Of a stretch of DNA of 28,876 bases, positions 18,001-23,939 are shown in pieces (position 1 is the stretch's first letter; each line of letters opens with the position of its first letter). Source of the DNA: a virus; the IMG/VR virus record IMGVR_UViG_3300032820_000079, positions 1-28,876 of that record. One strand, 5' to 3'. A program made the position numbers and the translations under genes. The notes below the pieces were generated by a model, which ran no database searches, was not told where the DNA came from, and was given only the letters and a program-made list of their open reading frames with translations.

Positions 18001-18275
18001 TTACGCTGGAAGAGCTTGAGGCGGCTCTTGGGAAAGAACACAGGGGACACTCAGCTCCGCCGGAGGGGTGGAAGACCGCGAAGGAGTGGGCTTCGGAATG
18101 GGACGTTAGCCTCCGCACGGCGCAGACTCGCATTGCGGATGCGACTGAGGTCAACATGGTCGAGATGCGGAAGTTCCGCCGCAAGAGCATCGACGGCGGT
18201 ACCCACTACTCGGCCCACTACCGATTCAATCTGGATCGGGGTCGGGTATCTCGGGGATCAGACCCCGCTCCTTGA
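17979..18275 (+). CDS. Helix-turn-helix-like small protein
   Basis: This 98-residue protein has a central segment GWKTAKEWASEWDVSLRTA, then QTRIADA, that reads as a helix-turn-helix of the excisionase/MerR-like type (TAKEWA then S-x-RTAQ). A basic arm follows (MRKFRRKSIDGGTHYSAHY). It could be a DNA-binding regulator; the target is unknown. GTG 17979 is preferred because GGAGG stands five bases upstream; ATG 17994 and TTG 17967 are alternatives. It is the last plus-strand gene of this block, and its 3' end overlaps the 3' end of the minus-strand gene by 50 bases. Confidence 0.6.
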   Translation: MGKKDMVITLEELEAALGKEHRGHSAPPEGWKTAKEWASEWDVSLRTAQTRIADATEVNMVEMRKFRRKSIDGGTHYSAHYRFNLDRGRVSRGSDPAP

Positions 18276-18498
18276 AGGCGTTGAGCAGGCCTTCGAGGTG
18301 GGTCATTTGCGTGGACATACTGATCCCGTCGATCAACGCAATCATGTTCGAGGGACCGAAATCCTCGAATTCCTGCGTCCATCGGTAGAGAACATCGACG
18401 AGTTCTCGGTCGATTTTCTCGATGTTTTCCCAGTTCGGCTCACAGATAACGATGTATCTGTGTCCATTTATCTGTAATTCCGCCCTCGGAATGTCCAT
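18226..18498 (-). CDS. Lone minus-strand protein of unknown function
   Basis: The 90-residue acidic protein starts MDIPRAELQINGHRYIV and ends in a DPDPD tail. Its composition is gene-like, with a short beta segment (INGHRYIVICEP) followed by helices, and AAGGA sits five bases before the ATG on the minus strand. It is the only minus-strand gene between 1 and 25700. It is divergent from the replication block and its 3' end overlaps the plus-strand gene by 50 bases. No family was recognised. A regulatory role in switching on the neighbouring block is possible from position only. Confidence 0.6.
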   Translation of the reverse strand: MDIPRAELQINGHRYIVICEPNWENIEKIDRELVDVLYRWTQEFEDFGPSNMIALIDGISMSTQMTHLEGLLNAFKERGLIPEIPDPDPD

Positions 18499-18505
18499 TT
18501 TTTCC

Positions 18506-18533
18506 TTGCCTTCCTCTAAGGGGGTGCTAGAAT
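18506..18533 (+). promoter_or_regulatory. Extended -10 sigma70-like promoter of the replication block
   Basis: TTGCCT (18506-18511), a 16-base spacer and TAGAAT (18528-18533) preceded by TGC give an extended -10 promoter. Transcription would start near 18540, about 35 bases before the ATG at 18575, which has a strong GGGAGG site. A second TTGACA at 18552 has no matching -10 before the gene. Confidence 0.5.
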
Positions 18534-18574
18534 CCCTGTGAGTTCAGTTCTTTGACAACTGGAAGGGAGGCGAA

Positions 18575-19648
18575 ATGATGAACCCACATGAGGTCATCAG
18601 AAGGCATTGCTGCTCTGACAAGTTCATGGGAGCAATGATGAACGGGATGCTGAGGGCGTATAATCTCATTTGGTGGGATCATACGAATGACCTCGAAGTC
18701 CTGTCAGTCGAGAAAACGTACTGGTGTCCATTGTACAATCTGGACACCAACAGGCGTAGCAGGAAGTTCGTTCTTTCTGGAAAGCTCGACAAGGTCGTCC
18801 GCGAGGGCGACAAGATCGTCCTTTACGATCACAAGACGACATCGTCCAAGATCGGTTCCGACTCTGATTACTGGAGAGTTCTCCAGATCGAGGGTCAGCC
18901 AAAGCAGTACGAGATACTGCTGAGGGCTAACGGGATTGAGGTGGACAGAATCGTCTGGGACGTGGCTCGGAAGCCACAGATTAGGCCGAAGAGAATCGCA
19001 CACGCTGCGAGAGCTTCGGTCTTGGAGAGGGGAAAATACTTCGAGATTGAAATGTCCGACGAGACGATTGAGGATCTCAGGACAATGCACTTGGAGGACG
19101 AGAACCCCGAGATGTTCGAGGCGAGGGTGTTCACGACGGTCCACAGAGACCCGACCGAATACTTCGCACGACGCTCGATTCCGAGCCTGAAGGACGACCT
19201 GTATACCCACAACCAGAATATGTGGGACTTGTCAGGCAACATAGCCACGGCGAGAAAAAGGCACGATGCTCACGGGCGTCACACCTACAACGCCGGGGCC
19301 TGTTTCCAGTACGGAACGGCTTGCTCTTACCTTGGTATCTGCGAGGGCAGCGACTCGCCCGAAAGTGGAAACTGGGCAAGGGGTGAAGTTCACCCCGAGC
19401 TGGACGTTGACGAGATCGACAGCGACAAGGAGGTACTTACCAACAGCAGACTGAAATGCTTCCAGACCTGCCAGCGGAAACATCATTTCCGTTACGAACT
19501 CGGTCTGGAAAAACACAGTGCTAAGGACAGTGACGCACTGTTTTTTGGAACCGTCTGGCATCACGTCATGGATGCGTACTGGGCGGAAGTTTCGGGATTC
19601 CAACTGGAAGGAGGCGACTCTAATGGGAACCGCAACGAAATGGCTTGA
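18575..19648 (+). CDS. RecB/Cas4-family PD-(D/E)XK nuclease with permuted motif order
   Basis: The 357-residue protein has the nuclease core: Glu46, Asp72 in SGKLDKVV, Asp85-x-Lys87 in LYDHKTTSS and QPKQY at 108-112 (the QxxxY motif). A Cys set at 243, 250 and 256 (ACFQYGTACSYLGIC) would bind a 4Fe-4S cluster as in Cas4/AddB. The parts that normally begin this family, a CxRKHxFRYELG segment with the first cluster Cys (C295/C299) and the GxxxH helix (FGTVWHH, His about 329-330), lie at the C-terminus instead. So either the domain is circularly permuted or a second domain copy is cut short by the next gene. The role is probably DNA end processing in recombination-dependent replication with the ATPase and SSB downstream. 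The start has a strong GGGAGG site. Confidence 0.8.
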   Translation: MMNPHEVIRRHCCSDKFMGAMMNGMLRAYNLIWWDHTNDLEVLSVEKTYWCPLYNLDTNRRSRKFVLSGKLDKVVREGDKIVLYDHKTTSSKIGSDSDYWRVLQIEGQPKQYEILLRANGIEVDRIVWDVARKPQIRPKRIAHAARASVLERGKYFEIEMSDETIEDLRTMHLEDENPEMFEARVFTTVHRDPTEYFARRSIPSLKDDLYTHNQNMWDLSGNIATARKRHDAHGRHTYNAGACFQYGTACSYLGICEGSDSPESGNWARGEVHPELDVDEIDSDKEVLTNSRLKCFQTCQRKHHFRYELGLEKHSAKDSDALFFGTVWHHVMDAYWAEVSGFQLEGGDSNGNRNEMA

Positions 19649-20426
19649 GGGCATCACAAGGAAAGCGTCAAAGCGACCTACCGCACTGGTCATCATGGGC
19701 CAGCCGGGGGTCGGCAAGACTACGCTGGGGGCTTGGGTTCCCGGCGGCTTGATGATGCCCTTCAAGCGGGAAAATTCCTACGACATCTTGAAGGCGTCGG
19801 GGTCTATTCCCAAAGACCTGCCGGTTTTACCGCCGGTAGAAACTTGGCAAGGGTTTTTGGAAGTGGTGGAAGAGTTGAAAACTCAGAAGCACGACCACAA
19901 GGCACTTGTCATCGACACCCTTAGCTGCCTCGAAACCCTGTGCCACGAATATGTGTGCAACAAGGAGTTCGGGGGGGACTGGGGTGAAAGGGGGTTCGCT
20001 AGCTACCAGCGTGGCTACGACATCTCCCTCTCCGAATGGAGAGAAATGCTGGACCGACTGGATGACTTGCGTGACGAGAAGGGGATGACGATTGTGTTCT
20101 TGGAACACGTCCAAATCCGCCCCTTCAAAGACCCCGAGGGGTCCGACTACGACCGTTACCAATCGGCCTGCCATCGCAAGACGTGGCAGTTCACGCACCA
20201 GTGGGCTGACGCCTGCCTGTACTACAAGTTTTACATTGAAGTTCAGGAAGACGGTGGCAGAATGAAGGCAAAGGGCGGGAAGACTCGGATACTTTGTACC
20301 GAGCCAGACCCCGCTTACGATGCCAAAAACCGCATGAATCTCCCTCGGGAGATTGAAGGCGGAGCTTCCGGTGAGGAAGCGTGGTCGAACTTGACTGAAG
20401 CAATACTCGAAGCGAGAGAGGAGTAA
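19623..20426 (+). CDS. RecA-like/AAA_24 ATPase, Sak4-like recombination protein
   Basis: The 267-residue protein has a Walker A motif GQPGVGKTT at 26-34 and a Walker B-like HKALVIDTLS near residue 98. Further conserved stretches are WREMLDRLDDLRDEKGMTIVFLEHVQIRPF, here spread over about 150-180, SDYDRYQSACHRK and AKNRMNLP near the end. This order matches the AAA_24 (Sak4-type) phage ATPases, which load onto single-stranded DNA and help annealing or strand exchange together with an SSB. The next gene is an SSB-like protein, as expected. ATG 19623 is preceded by AAGGAGG eight bases upstream; the frame is open further 5' but that part is a shadow of the nuclease gene, which it overlaps by 26 bases. 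Confidence 0.8.
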   Translation: MGTATKWLEGITRKASKRPTALVIMGQPGVGKTTLGAWVPGGLMMPFKRENSYDILKASGSIPKDLPVLPPVETWQGFLEVVEELKTQKHDHKALVIDTLSCLETLCHEYVCNKEFGGDWGERGFASYQRGYDISLSEWREMLDRLDDLRDEKGMTIVFLEHVQIRPFKDPEGSDYDRYQSACHRKTWQFTHQWADACLYYKFYIEVQEDGGRMKAKGGKTRILCTEPDPAYDAKNRMNLPREIEGGASGEEAWSNLTEAILEAREE

Positions 20427-20430
20427 GTTC

Positions 20431-20934
20431 ATGGCACATTATGTCAACGGGCAGATGTACCTGTGTCGTATTGAAGACCAGTATTTCAGCACGACGCCCA
20501 AGGGGACTGAGTTTTTTGGCTTGGTCATTCGTCCCATCGCAACAATCGAGGGGACGCAGAAGAACACGATTACCGGCGAGTTCACTCGTCGCGTGTCCCT
20601 CTGGCTCAACAGCGACAGCAACGTGGAGCGATCCACTGAGCGGCTCCAGTCCTTGTGTCCCGAATGGGATGGAAGCTGGTCGAGCCTTGATCCGAAGACC
20701 GAAGACGGAACCTCCCTGAAGGGCATCGAGGCTGAACTGCGTTGCACCCACTCTCAGAGTGGAGACAAGGTGTACGACAACTTCGATTTCCCTCGTACTA
20801 TTGAGGCTGATTCTCACGTTTCAGACTCAGATGTTGCGAAGAAACTCGACCGTCTCTACGGGACTGTCAAGAAGAAGAAGAAGCCCAAGGCTGCGGCCAA
20901 GGCTGACGTTTCTACTGAAGAAGTCCCGTTCTAG
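20431..20934 (+). CDS. SSB-like single-stranded DNA-binding protein
   Basis: The 167-residue protein has a beta-rich N-terminal part (about residues 1-130) with alternating hydrophobic residues, then a Lys-rich hinge (VKKKKKPKAAAK) and an acidic tip ending STEEVPF. An OB-fold-sized domain plus linker plus acidic tip ending in Pro-Phe mirrors bacterial SSB, whose DDDIPF tip recruits partner proteins. The gene follows the Sak4-like ATPase by four bases, the usual partnership. The OB fold itself is inferred from length and context rather than from a recognised motif; a DUF669-like phage protein is the main alternative. The ATG has GAGAGGAG upstream. Confidence 0.65.
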   Translation: MAHYVNGQMYLCRIEDQYFSTTPKGTEFFGLVIRPIATIEGTQKNTITGEFTRRVSLWLNSDSNVERSTERLQSLCPEWDGSWSSLDPKTEDGTSLKGIEAELRCTHSQSGDKVYDNFDFPRTIEADSHVSDSDVAKKLDRLYGTVKKKKKPKAAAKADVSTEEVPF

Positions 20935-20941
20935 AGAACAG

Positions 20942-21009
20942 TCACGGGGGGTTGCGGCTTAAGAACACCGCCGCCTTGGGTTAGCCGGGTTCGAGTCCCG
21001 GCCCGTGGC
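20942..21009 (+). other. tRNA-like element 1 (acceptor and T arm only)
   Basis: TCACGGG (20942-20948) pairs with CCCGTGG (21002-21008), with a G20941-C21009 extension. A perfect T arm, CCGGG-TTCGAGT-CCCGG, lies at 20985-21001 in the correct place against the acceptor. The rest is only about 36 bases and forms one hairpin (GCGGC/GCCGC) rather than D and anticodon arms. At 68 bases and without an encoded CCA it is not a standard tRNA; it may be a degenerate tRNA or a tRNA mimic. Confidence 0.45.
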
Positions 21010-21083
21010 CTTCGGGCATGGATGCGTTTGGGGGAAAGGATTCCCCGCCCGAAGGGAATGGATTCCCACCTTACACGGTGCTT
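21009..21083 (+). ncRNA. Hairpin cluster exposing GGA loops
   Basis: CCTTCGGGC (21009-21017) pairs with GCCCGAAGG (21047-21055), enclosing GGGGAA-AGGA-TTCCCC (21031-21046). An adjacent hairpin GGGAA-TGGA-TTCCC follows (21054-21067), sharing two bases with the outer stem. A third copy of the same hairpin type, GGGGAA-GGA-TTCCCC, lies at 21169-21183. All three put GGA in the loop. There is no convincing gene in 20935-21548, so these stems probably act as RNA. Confidence 0.5.
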
Positions 21084-21187
21084 GCAGGATTGGTTGCGTC
21101 TCAAACTAGGCGAACCGACCGGGGCACCACCTTACTCCCCTTGTTTGGTAGCACCAAGGAGGGGGGAGGGGGAAGGATTCCCCGCCT

Positions 21188-21274
21188 GAACAGCCCGAAG
21201 CTGATGCACAGCCGAATCATGCCCGGCAGGGCCGCTGTACTAGGTTCCCTCTCTGGCTTAGGGCTGTTCTTTTT
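21188..21274 (+). ncRNA. Stem-closed RNA domain ending in a U-tract
   Basis: GAACAGCCC (21188-21196) is perfectly complementary to GGGCTGTTC (21261-21269). Between them lie an internal GCCC-GGCA-GGGC hairpin and other short stems. TTTTT follows at 21270-21274, directly before tRNA-like element 2. The closing helix plus the T-run could be a transcription end for an upstream small RNA, or a processing site. Confidence 0.4.
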
Positions 21275-21347
21275 GGGCCTGATCTGGTGAATTCCTTGCG
21301 TACTTAGACACGCCTTGGGGCACCGGGTTCGATTCCCGGCAGGTCCA
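21275..21347 (+). other. tRNA-like element 2, with tmRNA-like ends
   Basis: This 73-base element has a 7-bp acceptor, GGGCCTG (21275-21281) with CAGGTCC (21340-21346), discriminator A and no encoded CCA. Its perfect T arm is CCGGG-TTCGATT-CCCGG. Positions 8-9 are AT and CTGG follows, as in bacterial tmRNA (GGGGCTGATTCTGG) rather than tRNA, which has T at position 8. The centre is one hairpin, GCGT-ACTTAGAC-ACGC, with an 8-base loop containing CTTAGA. If read as a tRNA the loop would give anticodon TAG (Leu), with a faulty stem. It may be a reduced tmRNA-like or degenerate tRNA-Leu element. Confidence 0.45.
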
Positions 21348-21548
21348 CTGTCCACGAGAGACTTACCGTGCGCGTGCTTGGTACGAGAGCAAGAGCGGCA
21401 GGGAACTGTCTCGAAAGTGGACTTTGGCGGCACTGGGCGAGGAGGTGCTGGTAGTCTCTGTTCCGGTAGCGGACAGTACGCCAGCGTAATGCAAACCTCA
21501 CGTCCCAGTGTCCGCCTCTTCCTACCTCATCCAGAAAGGAGGGTTGTT
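21348..21548 (+). other. Structured non-coding stretch before the replication gene
   Basis: GTCCAC (21350-21355) pairs with GTGGAC (21417-21422) and inner GAGAC (21358-21362) with GTCTC (21408-21412), bounding a 73-base unit without a T arm. A second long-range stem pairs GCGGACA (21469-21475) with TGTCCGC (21509-21515). No gene was recognised. The stretch ends in a very strong AAAGGAGGG ribosome site for the ATG at 21549. Confidence 0.4.
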
Positions 21549-22130
21549 ATGACCTTGGATGAACAGGCGATGGCCCTTTACCAAGCCTACCCCCGCAAGG
21601 TTGCGAGGGGTGCGGCACTAAAGGCCATCAAGAAGTCCCTGATAATGCCCCCAGAAAAGGGCGGCATTGGCTACGACGCGATGCTGGGAGCAGTCCTAGA
21701 GTACGCCGAAGCCAAGAAGGGACAGGAGTCCCGCTTCGTTCCCCACCCGTCCACTTGGTTCAACCAAGAGAGATGGGCTGACGACAGGAGCGATTGGTGG
21801 GAGGGCAGGAGGCCAGAAGTCCCCGCAGAAGCCGCCTTTGATAAGGTGCGGGAAGCCATCTCTAAATTTGGGACCGGCGATCCGAAGGGGGCGAGAGAGT
21901 GGCTGCAAGACGTTGCTATCACGTCTGCGGTCAGAGAAGTTGGGTGGAACAATCTCTGTAACATGGACGACTTCAGTCGTACTGCCATTTTCAACCGATT
22001 CCGTGTACTCTATGAAGAGGGAGCCATTCGTGTCAGACGAAGCCAAAGCGGAGAAGAGGAGCAGGGAGAAGGGCCACGAGGCCTACCTCGCTCGGTCATA
22101 CCCATTGAGGCTGCGAGAAAAAAGGCTTGA
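21549..22130 (+). CDS. Phage replication-type protein (helicase-loader or organizer-like)
   Basis: The 193-residue protein begins with MALYQAYPRKVARGAALKAI and continues to RFVPHPSTWFNQERWADD near residues 73-90. The pair 'YPrK...A' and 'fiPhpsTWlnqxRWxD' is typical of phage and prophage replication proteins that act near the helicase loader. The C-terminal half is helical and without recognised motifs. The context (nuclease, ATPase, SSB, RuvC) supports a replication role. The start at 21549 has AAAGGAGGG with ideal spacing; the frame is open upstream to about 21315, but that is the non-coding RNA region. It overlaps the next frame by 101 bases. Confidence 0.7.
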   Translation: MTLDEQAMALYQAYPRKVARGAALKAIKKSLIMPPEKGGIGYDAMLGAVLEYAEAKKGQESRFVPHPSTWFNQERWADDRSDWWEGRRPEVPAEAAFDKVREAISKFGTGDPKGAREWLQDVAITSAVREVGWNNLCNMDDFSRTAIFNRFRVLYEEGAIRVRRSQSGEEEQGEGPRGLPRSVIPIEAARKKA

Positions 22131-22245
22131 TGAAGCCTTCGCATCCTACATGGTGACAACTCCCGGCACGTCGGAGGCGATGAATGCCCTCAGGGAATAC
22201 CGGAAGAGGCAAGCTGAGTACGATGGTCAACATACTGGCGATTGA
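22030..22245 (+). CDS. Small basic helical protein, overlapping gene
   Basis: A 71-residue frame begins at GTG 22030, which has AGGGAG six bases upstream, and bridges the replication gene and the resolvase gene. The sequence is charged and helical (AEKRSREKGHEAYLARS, then LREKRLDEAFASYM, then ALREYRKRQAEY). ATG 22012 is an alternative start with a poorer ribosome site. It overlaps its neighbours by 101 and 23 bases, which is unusual, but it fills the space between two solid genes and its composition is protein-like. No family was recognised. Confidence 0.5.
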   Translation: MSDEAKAEKRSREKGHEAYLARSYPLRLREKRLDEAFASYMVTTPGTSEAMNALREYRKRQAEYDGQHTGD

Positions 22246-22732
22246 CCCCGGAACCTACAAGTCTGCGTGGGCCATTGTCGGAGACGGCAACGTGGTCACG
22301 CAGTTCGGGAAGGGGGACAACAAGGAAATCCTTGATGGCCTTCGACACGGCCTGTACGGATGGCACACCGTCAACCTCGTGGTTGTCGAGATGATGTCTA
22401 GCTACGGGAAACCTGTGGGGACCGAGGTTTTTGAAACGCTGGTATGGATCGGCAAGTTCCTCGAAGGGGCTGGGAATCAACCAGCTACTCGCATCACAAG
22501 GCGAGAAGTGAAGAATCATATCTGCCGGGGACACCGGAAGAAGAATGATTCTCAGGTGCGTAGCTGCCTCATCGAGAGATACGGACCCGACAACAACAAC
22601 GCCATTGGCACAAAGAAAAACCCCGGCCCACTCTACGGAGTGACCGGGGACGTGTGGGCAGCCCTCGCCGTGGGGGTTGCTTACAGGGAACTCTACCTAC
22701 TTGACAAGCCCCCGGCCCTCAACGAAAATTGA
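22223..22732 (+). CDS. RuvC-like Holliday junction resolvase
   Basis: The 169-residue protein starts MVNILAIDPGTYKSAWAIV, the first RNase H-fold strand with catalytic Asp7. It continues with VVVEMMSSYG (second acidic residue), KNDSQVRSCLIERYG and VTGDVWAALAVGVAYRELY (a late acidic residue in a helix). This is the order of the RuvC/poxvirus A22-like resolvases found in phages, which cut recombination junctions before packaging. ATG 22223 is chosen because the fold begins immediately after it; a start at 22184 would add 13 residues read from the overlapping gene. A terminator overlaps its stop codon. Confidence 0.7.
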   Translation: MVNILAIDPGTYKSAWAIVGDGNVVTQFGKGDNKEILDGLRHGLYGWHTVNLVVVEMMSSYGKPVGTEVFETLVWIGKFLEGAGNQPATRITRREVKNHICRGHRKKNDSQVRSCLIERYGPDNNNAIGTKKNPGPLYGVTGDVWAALAVGVAYRELYLLDKPPALNEN

Positions 22733-22747
22733 GGGTACGGGGGTTTT
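22709..22747 (+). terminator. Rho-independent terminator overlapping the resolvase stop
   Basis: CCCCCG (22709-22714) pairs with CGGGGG (22738-22743), and inside it CCCTCAA (22716-22722) pairs with TTGAGGG (22729-22735) around CGAAAA. TTTT follows at 22744-22747. The right arm GGGGG is also the only Shine-Dalgarno-like sequence before the next ATG (22751), so read-through translation and termination may compete. Confidence 0.8.
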
Positions 22748-22750
22748 CTC

Positions 22751-23638
22751 ATGCGCGACCGACTGCGTACTTGGCTGCTTGTTCCGTTCAGCGTGGCTCT
22801 CTGCCTACTGTCGCTGGCAACGGACCCTACTCAAGCGAGCGACTATTTGGACTCAAGTATCCGTGTGAACGGATGCTCTGGGACCGTAATTGGGCGGAGC
22901 GGGAAGGTTGCGATTGGGATTTCCGCCGCTCATTGCGCGCCAAAGACAGGAGCCGTAAGCTCCTTCTGGAACAGAGACGGAAGCGGCGGGAACGTGACTT
23001 GGGTTGTAATTGACCGCAAGAAAGACCTGTCACTGTTCCGGTGCCCCGCGAAGGAGACCATTGGTGTCTTCCCAGTCAACCGGAAGCCCTCAGAGGGCCG
23101 GTATGAGGGCTGTGGGTACCCCAGAGGGAAGGGGCCGGAGATTACCCAGTTGACATTCAAGGGGCTGTGGGACATCACTAGCCTCCCTGAGAAGCGGTGG
23201 ATGTTCAAGGTGGACAAAGGCAAGTTCCACGGCGGCTGTTCTGGGGGTGGCGTGTTCGTCAGCGGAGCCTTGGTTGGAGTTACGACGCACGGCAGCAAGA
23301 AAGACGAGTACCTGTTTGCCGCACCTCACACCCAGCTTGTGTCTTTTTTGGAGAAAGCACAGGAGGCTACCGAAGTCCCTGTTTTTGGGGGCACTGACAA
23401 GGTGGGTGCTGAGGAGAAGGTCGAAGTCAACGGGATCAAGCTGGATTCGGACGTTGACAGAACGAAGGCAATCGTCCATATTCTGAAGTTGTTGAAGGAG
23501 CAACGGGACGAGTTAGCCCGCATTAGACGCACCCCGGTTCGGGTGCAGATAATTGATCCCGATACTGGCGAGGTTCTTCAAGAGAAGGCCTACCCGTTCG
23601 GAACGCCGATCAAGCTCATGCTACCGAGGGCTAAGTAA
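22751..23638 (+). CDS. Secreted trypsin-like serine protease
   Basis: The 295-residue product has an N-terminal signal peptide (MRDRLR, then a hydrophobic core of about residues 8-22, with likely cleavage near 29 after TQA). An S1-type catalytic triad follows: His61 in ISAAHC, Asp92 in RKKDLSLF and Ser164 in GGCSGGGVF. Cys42 and Cys62 flank the His region as in trypsin-fold proteins. Residues about 235-295 form a helical and beta tail (KAIVHILKLLKEQRDELARI) not needed for the protease. A phage-encoded exported trypsin is unusual; it could process virion or envelope proteins in the periplasm. The gene follows a terminator directly, so it may have its own promoter or depend on read-through. Its stop overlaps the next start (TAATG). 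Confidence 0.8.
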   Translation: MRDRLRTWLLVPFSVALCLLSLATDPTQASDYLDSSIRVNGCSGTVIGRSGKVAIGISAAHCAPKTGAVSSFWNRDGSGGNVTWVVIDRKKDLSLFRCPAKETIGVFPVNRKPSEGRYEGCGYPRGKGPEITQLTFKGLWDITSLPEKRWMFKVDKGKFHGGCSGGGVFVSGALVGVTTHGSKKDEYLFAAPHTQLVSFLEKAQEATEVPVFGGTDKVGAEEKVEVNGIKLDSDVDRTKAIVHILKLLKEQRDELARIRRTPVRVQIIDPDTGEVLQEKAYPFGTPIKLMLPRAK

Positions 23639-23703
23639 TGCCGTGTGACTGCGAAACTTGCGAATGCCCTGACTGTCCATTTTGTCCGTGTCACGAGGAT
23701 TAG
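23638..23703 (+). CDS. Cys-rich 21-residue micropeptide
   Basis: ATG 23638 overlaps the protease stop as TAATG and the frame ends in TAG at 23701. Of 21 residues, seven are Cys (positions 3, 5, 8, 10, 13, 16, 18) and one is His (19), with acidic residues between. The CxC, CxxC and CxCH spacings could bind zinc or an iron-sulphur cluster, like a miniature metallothionein. The next gene's ribosome site (GAGG at 23695) lies inside it. It is too short for firm proof, but the coupling and the Cys density are hard to explain by chance. Confidence 0.5.
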   Translation: MPCDCETCECPDCPFCPCHED

Positions 23704-23705
23704 AT

Positions 23706-23939
23706 ATGCCTGTTGGTGAATCAGTGGAACTTGCGGCCAACGATTACGCGATGATGAAGATGCACGCCCTGAACGGCGCGCAACAAGCGGCCAACGGCTT
23801 CAACGCCTTGGTCGAGTGCATCCGTTACGAGCATCAGGAAGCCAAGAACATGGTTTCTCAGGCTGAGGCTCTCGGACATCGTATCGTGGAGGAGTCGGGT
23901 GCAGGGAAAAGCCGAAGCACTGAGCCAAGCGGAAAGTAA
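23706..23939 (+). CDS. Small helical protein of unknown function
   Basis: The 77-residue protein is predicted mostly helical (VELAANDYAMMKMHALNG, then QQAANGFNALVECIRYEHQ, then EAKNMVSQAEALGHRIVEE) with a polar Ser/Lys tail. No membrane segment and no family were recognised. ATG 23706 has GAGG seven bases upstream; an in-frame TTG at 23682 is less likely. It begins two bases after the micropeptide and overlaps the following frame by 41 bases. Confidence 0.6.
   Translation: MPVGESVELAANDYAMMKMHALNGAQQAANGFNALVECIRYEHQEAKNMVSQAEALGHRIVEESGAGKSRSTEPSGK

Noticed and set aside
18552-18557. TTGACA as a second promoter for the nuclease gene
   Set aside because: The gene begins 18 bases later, leaving no room for a -10 box and transcript start.
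21018-21290. 90-residue plus-strand frame between the two tRNA-like elements
   Set aside because: No ribosome site, Gly/Pro-rich shadow composition, and it runs through perfect hairpins and a U-tract.
20942-21347. Two ordinary tRNA genes
   Set aside because: Acceptor stems and T arms are perfect, but no arrangement gives normal D and anticodon arms, so they are reported only as tRNA-like.
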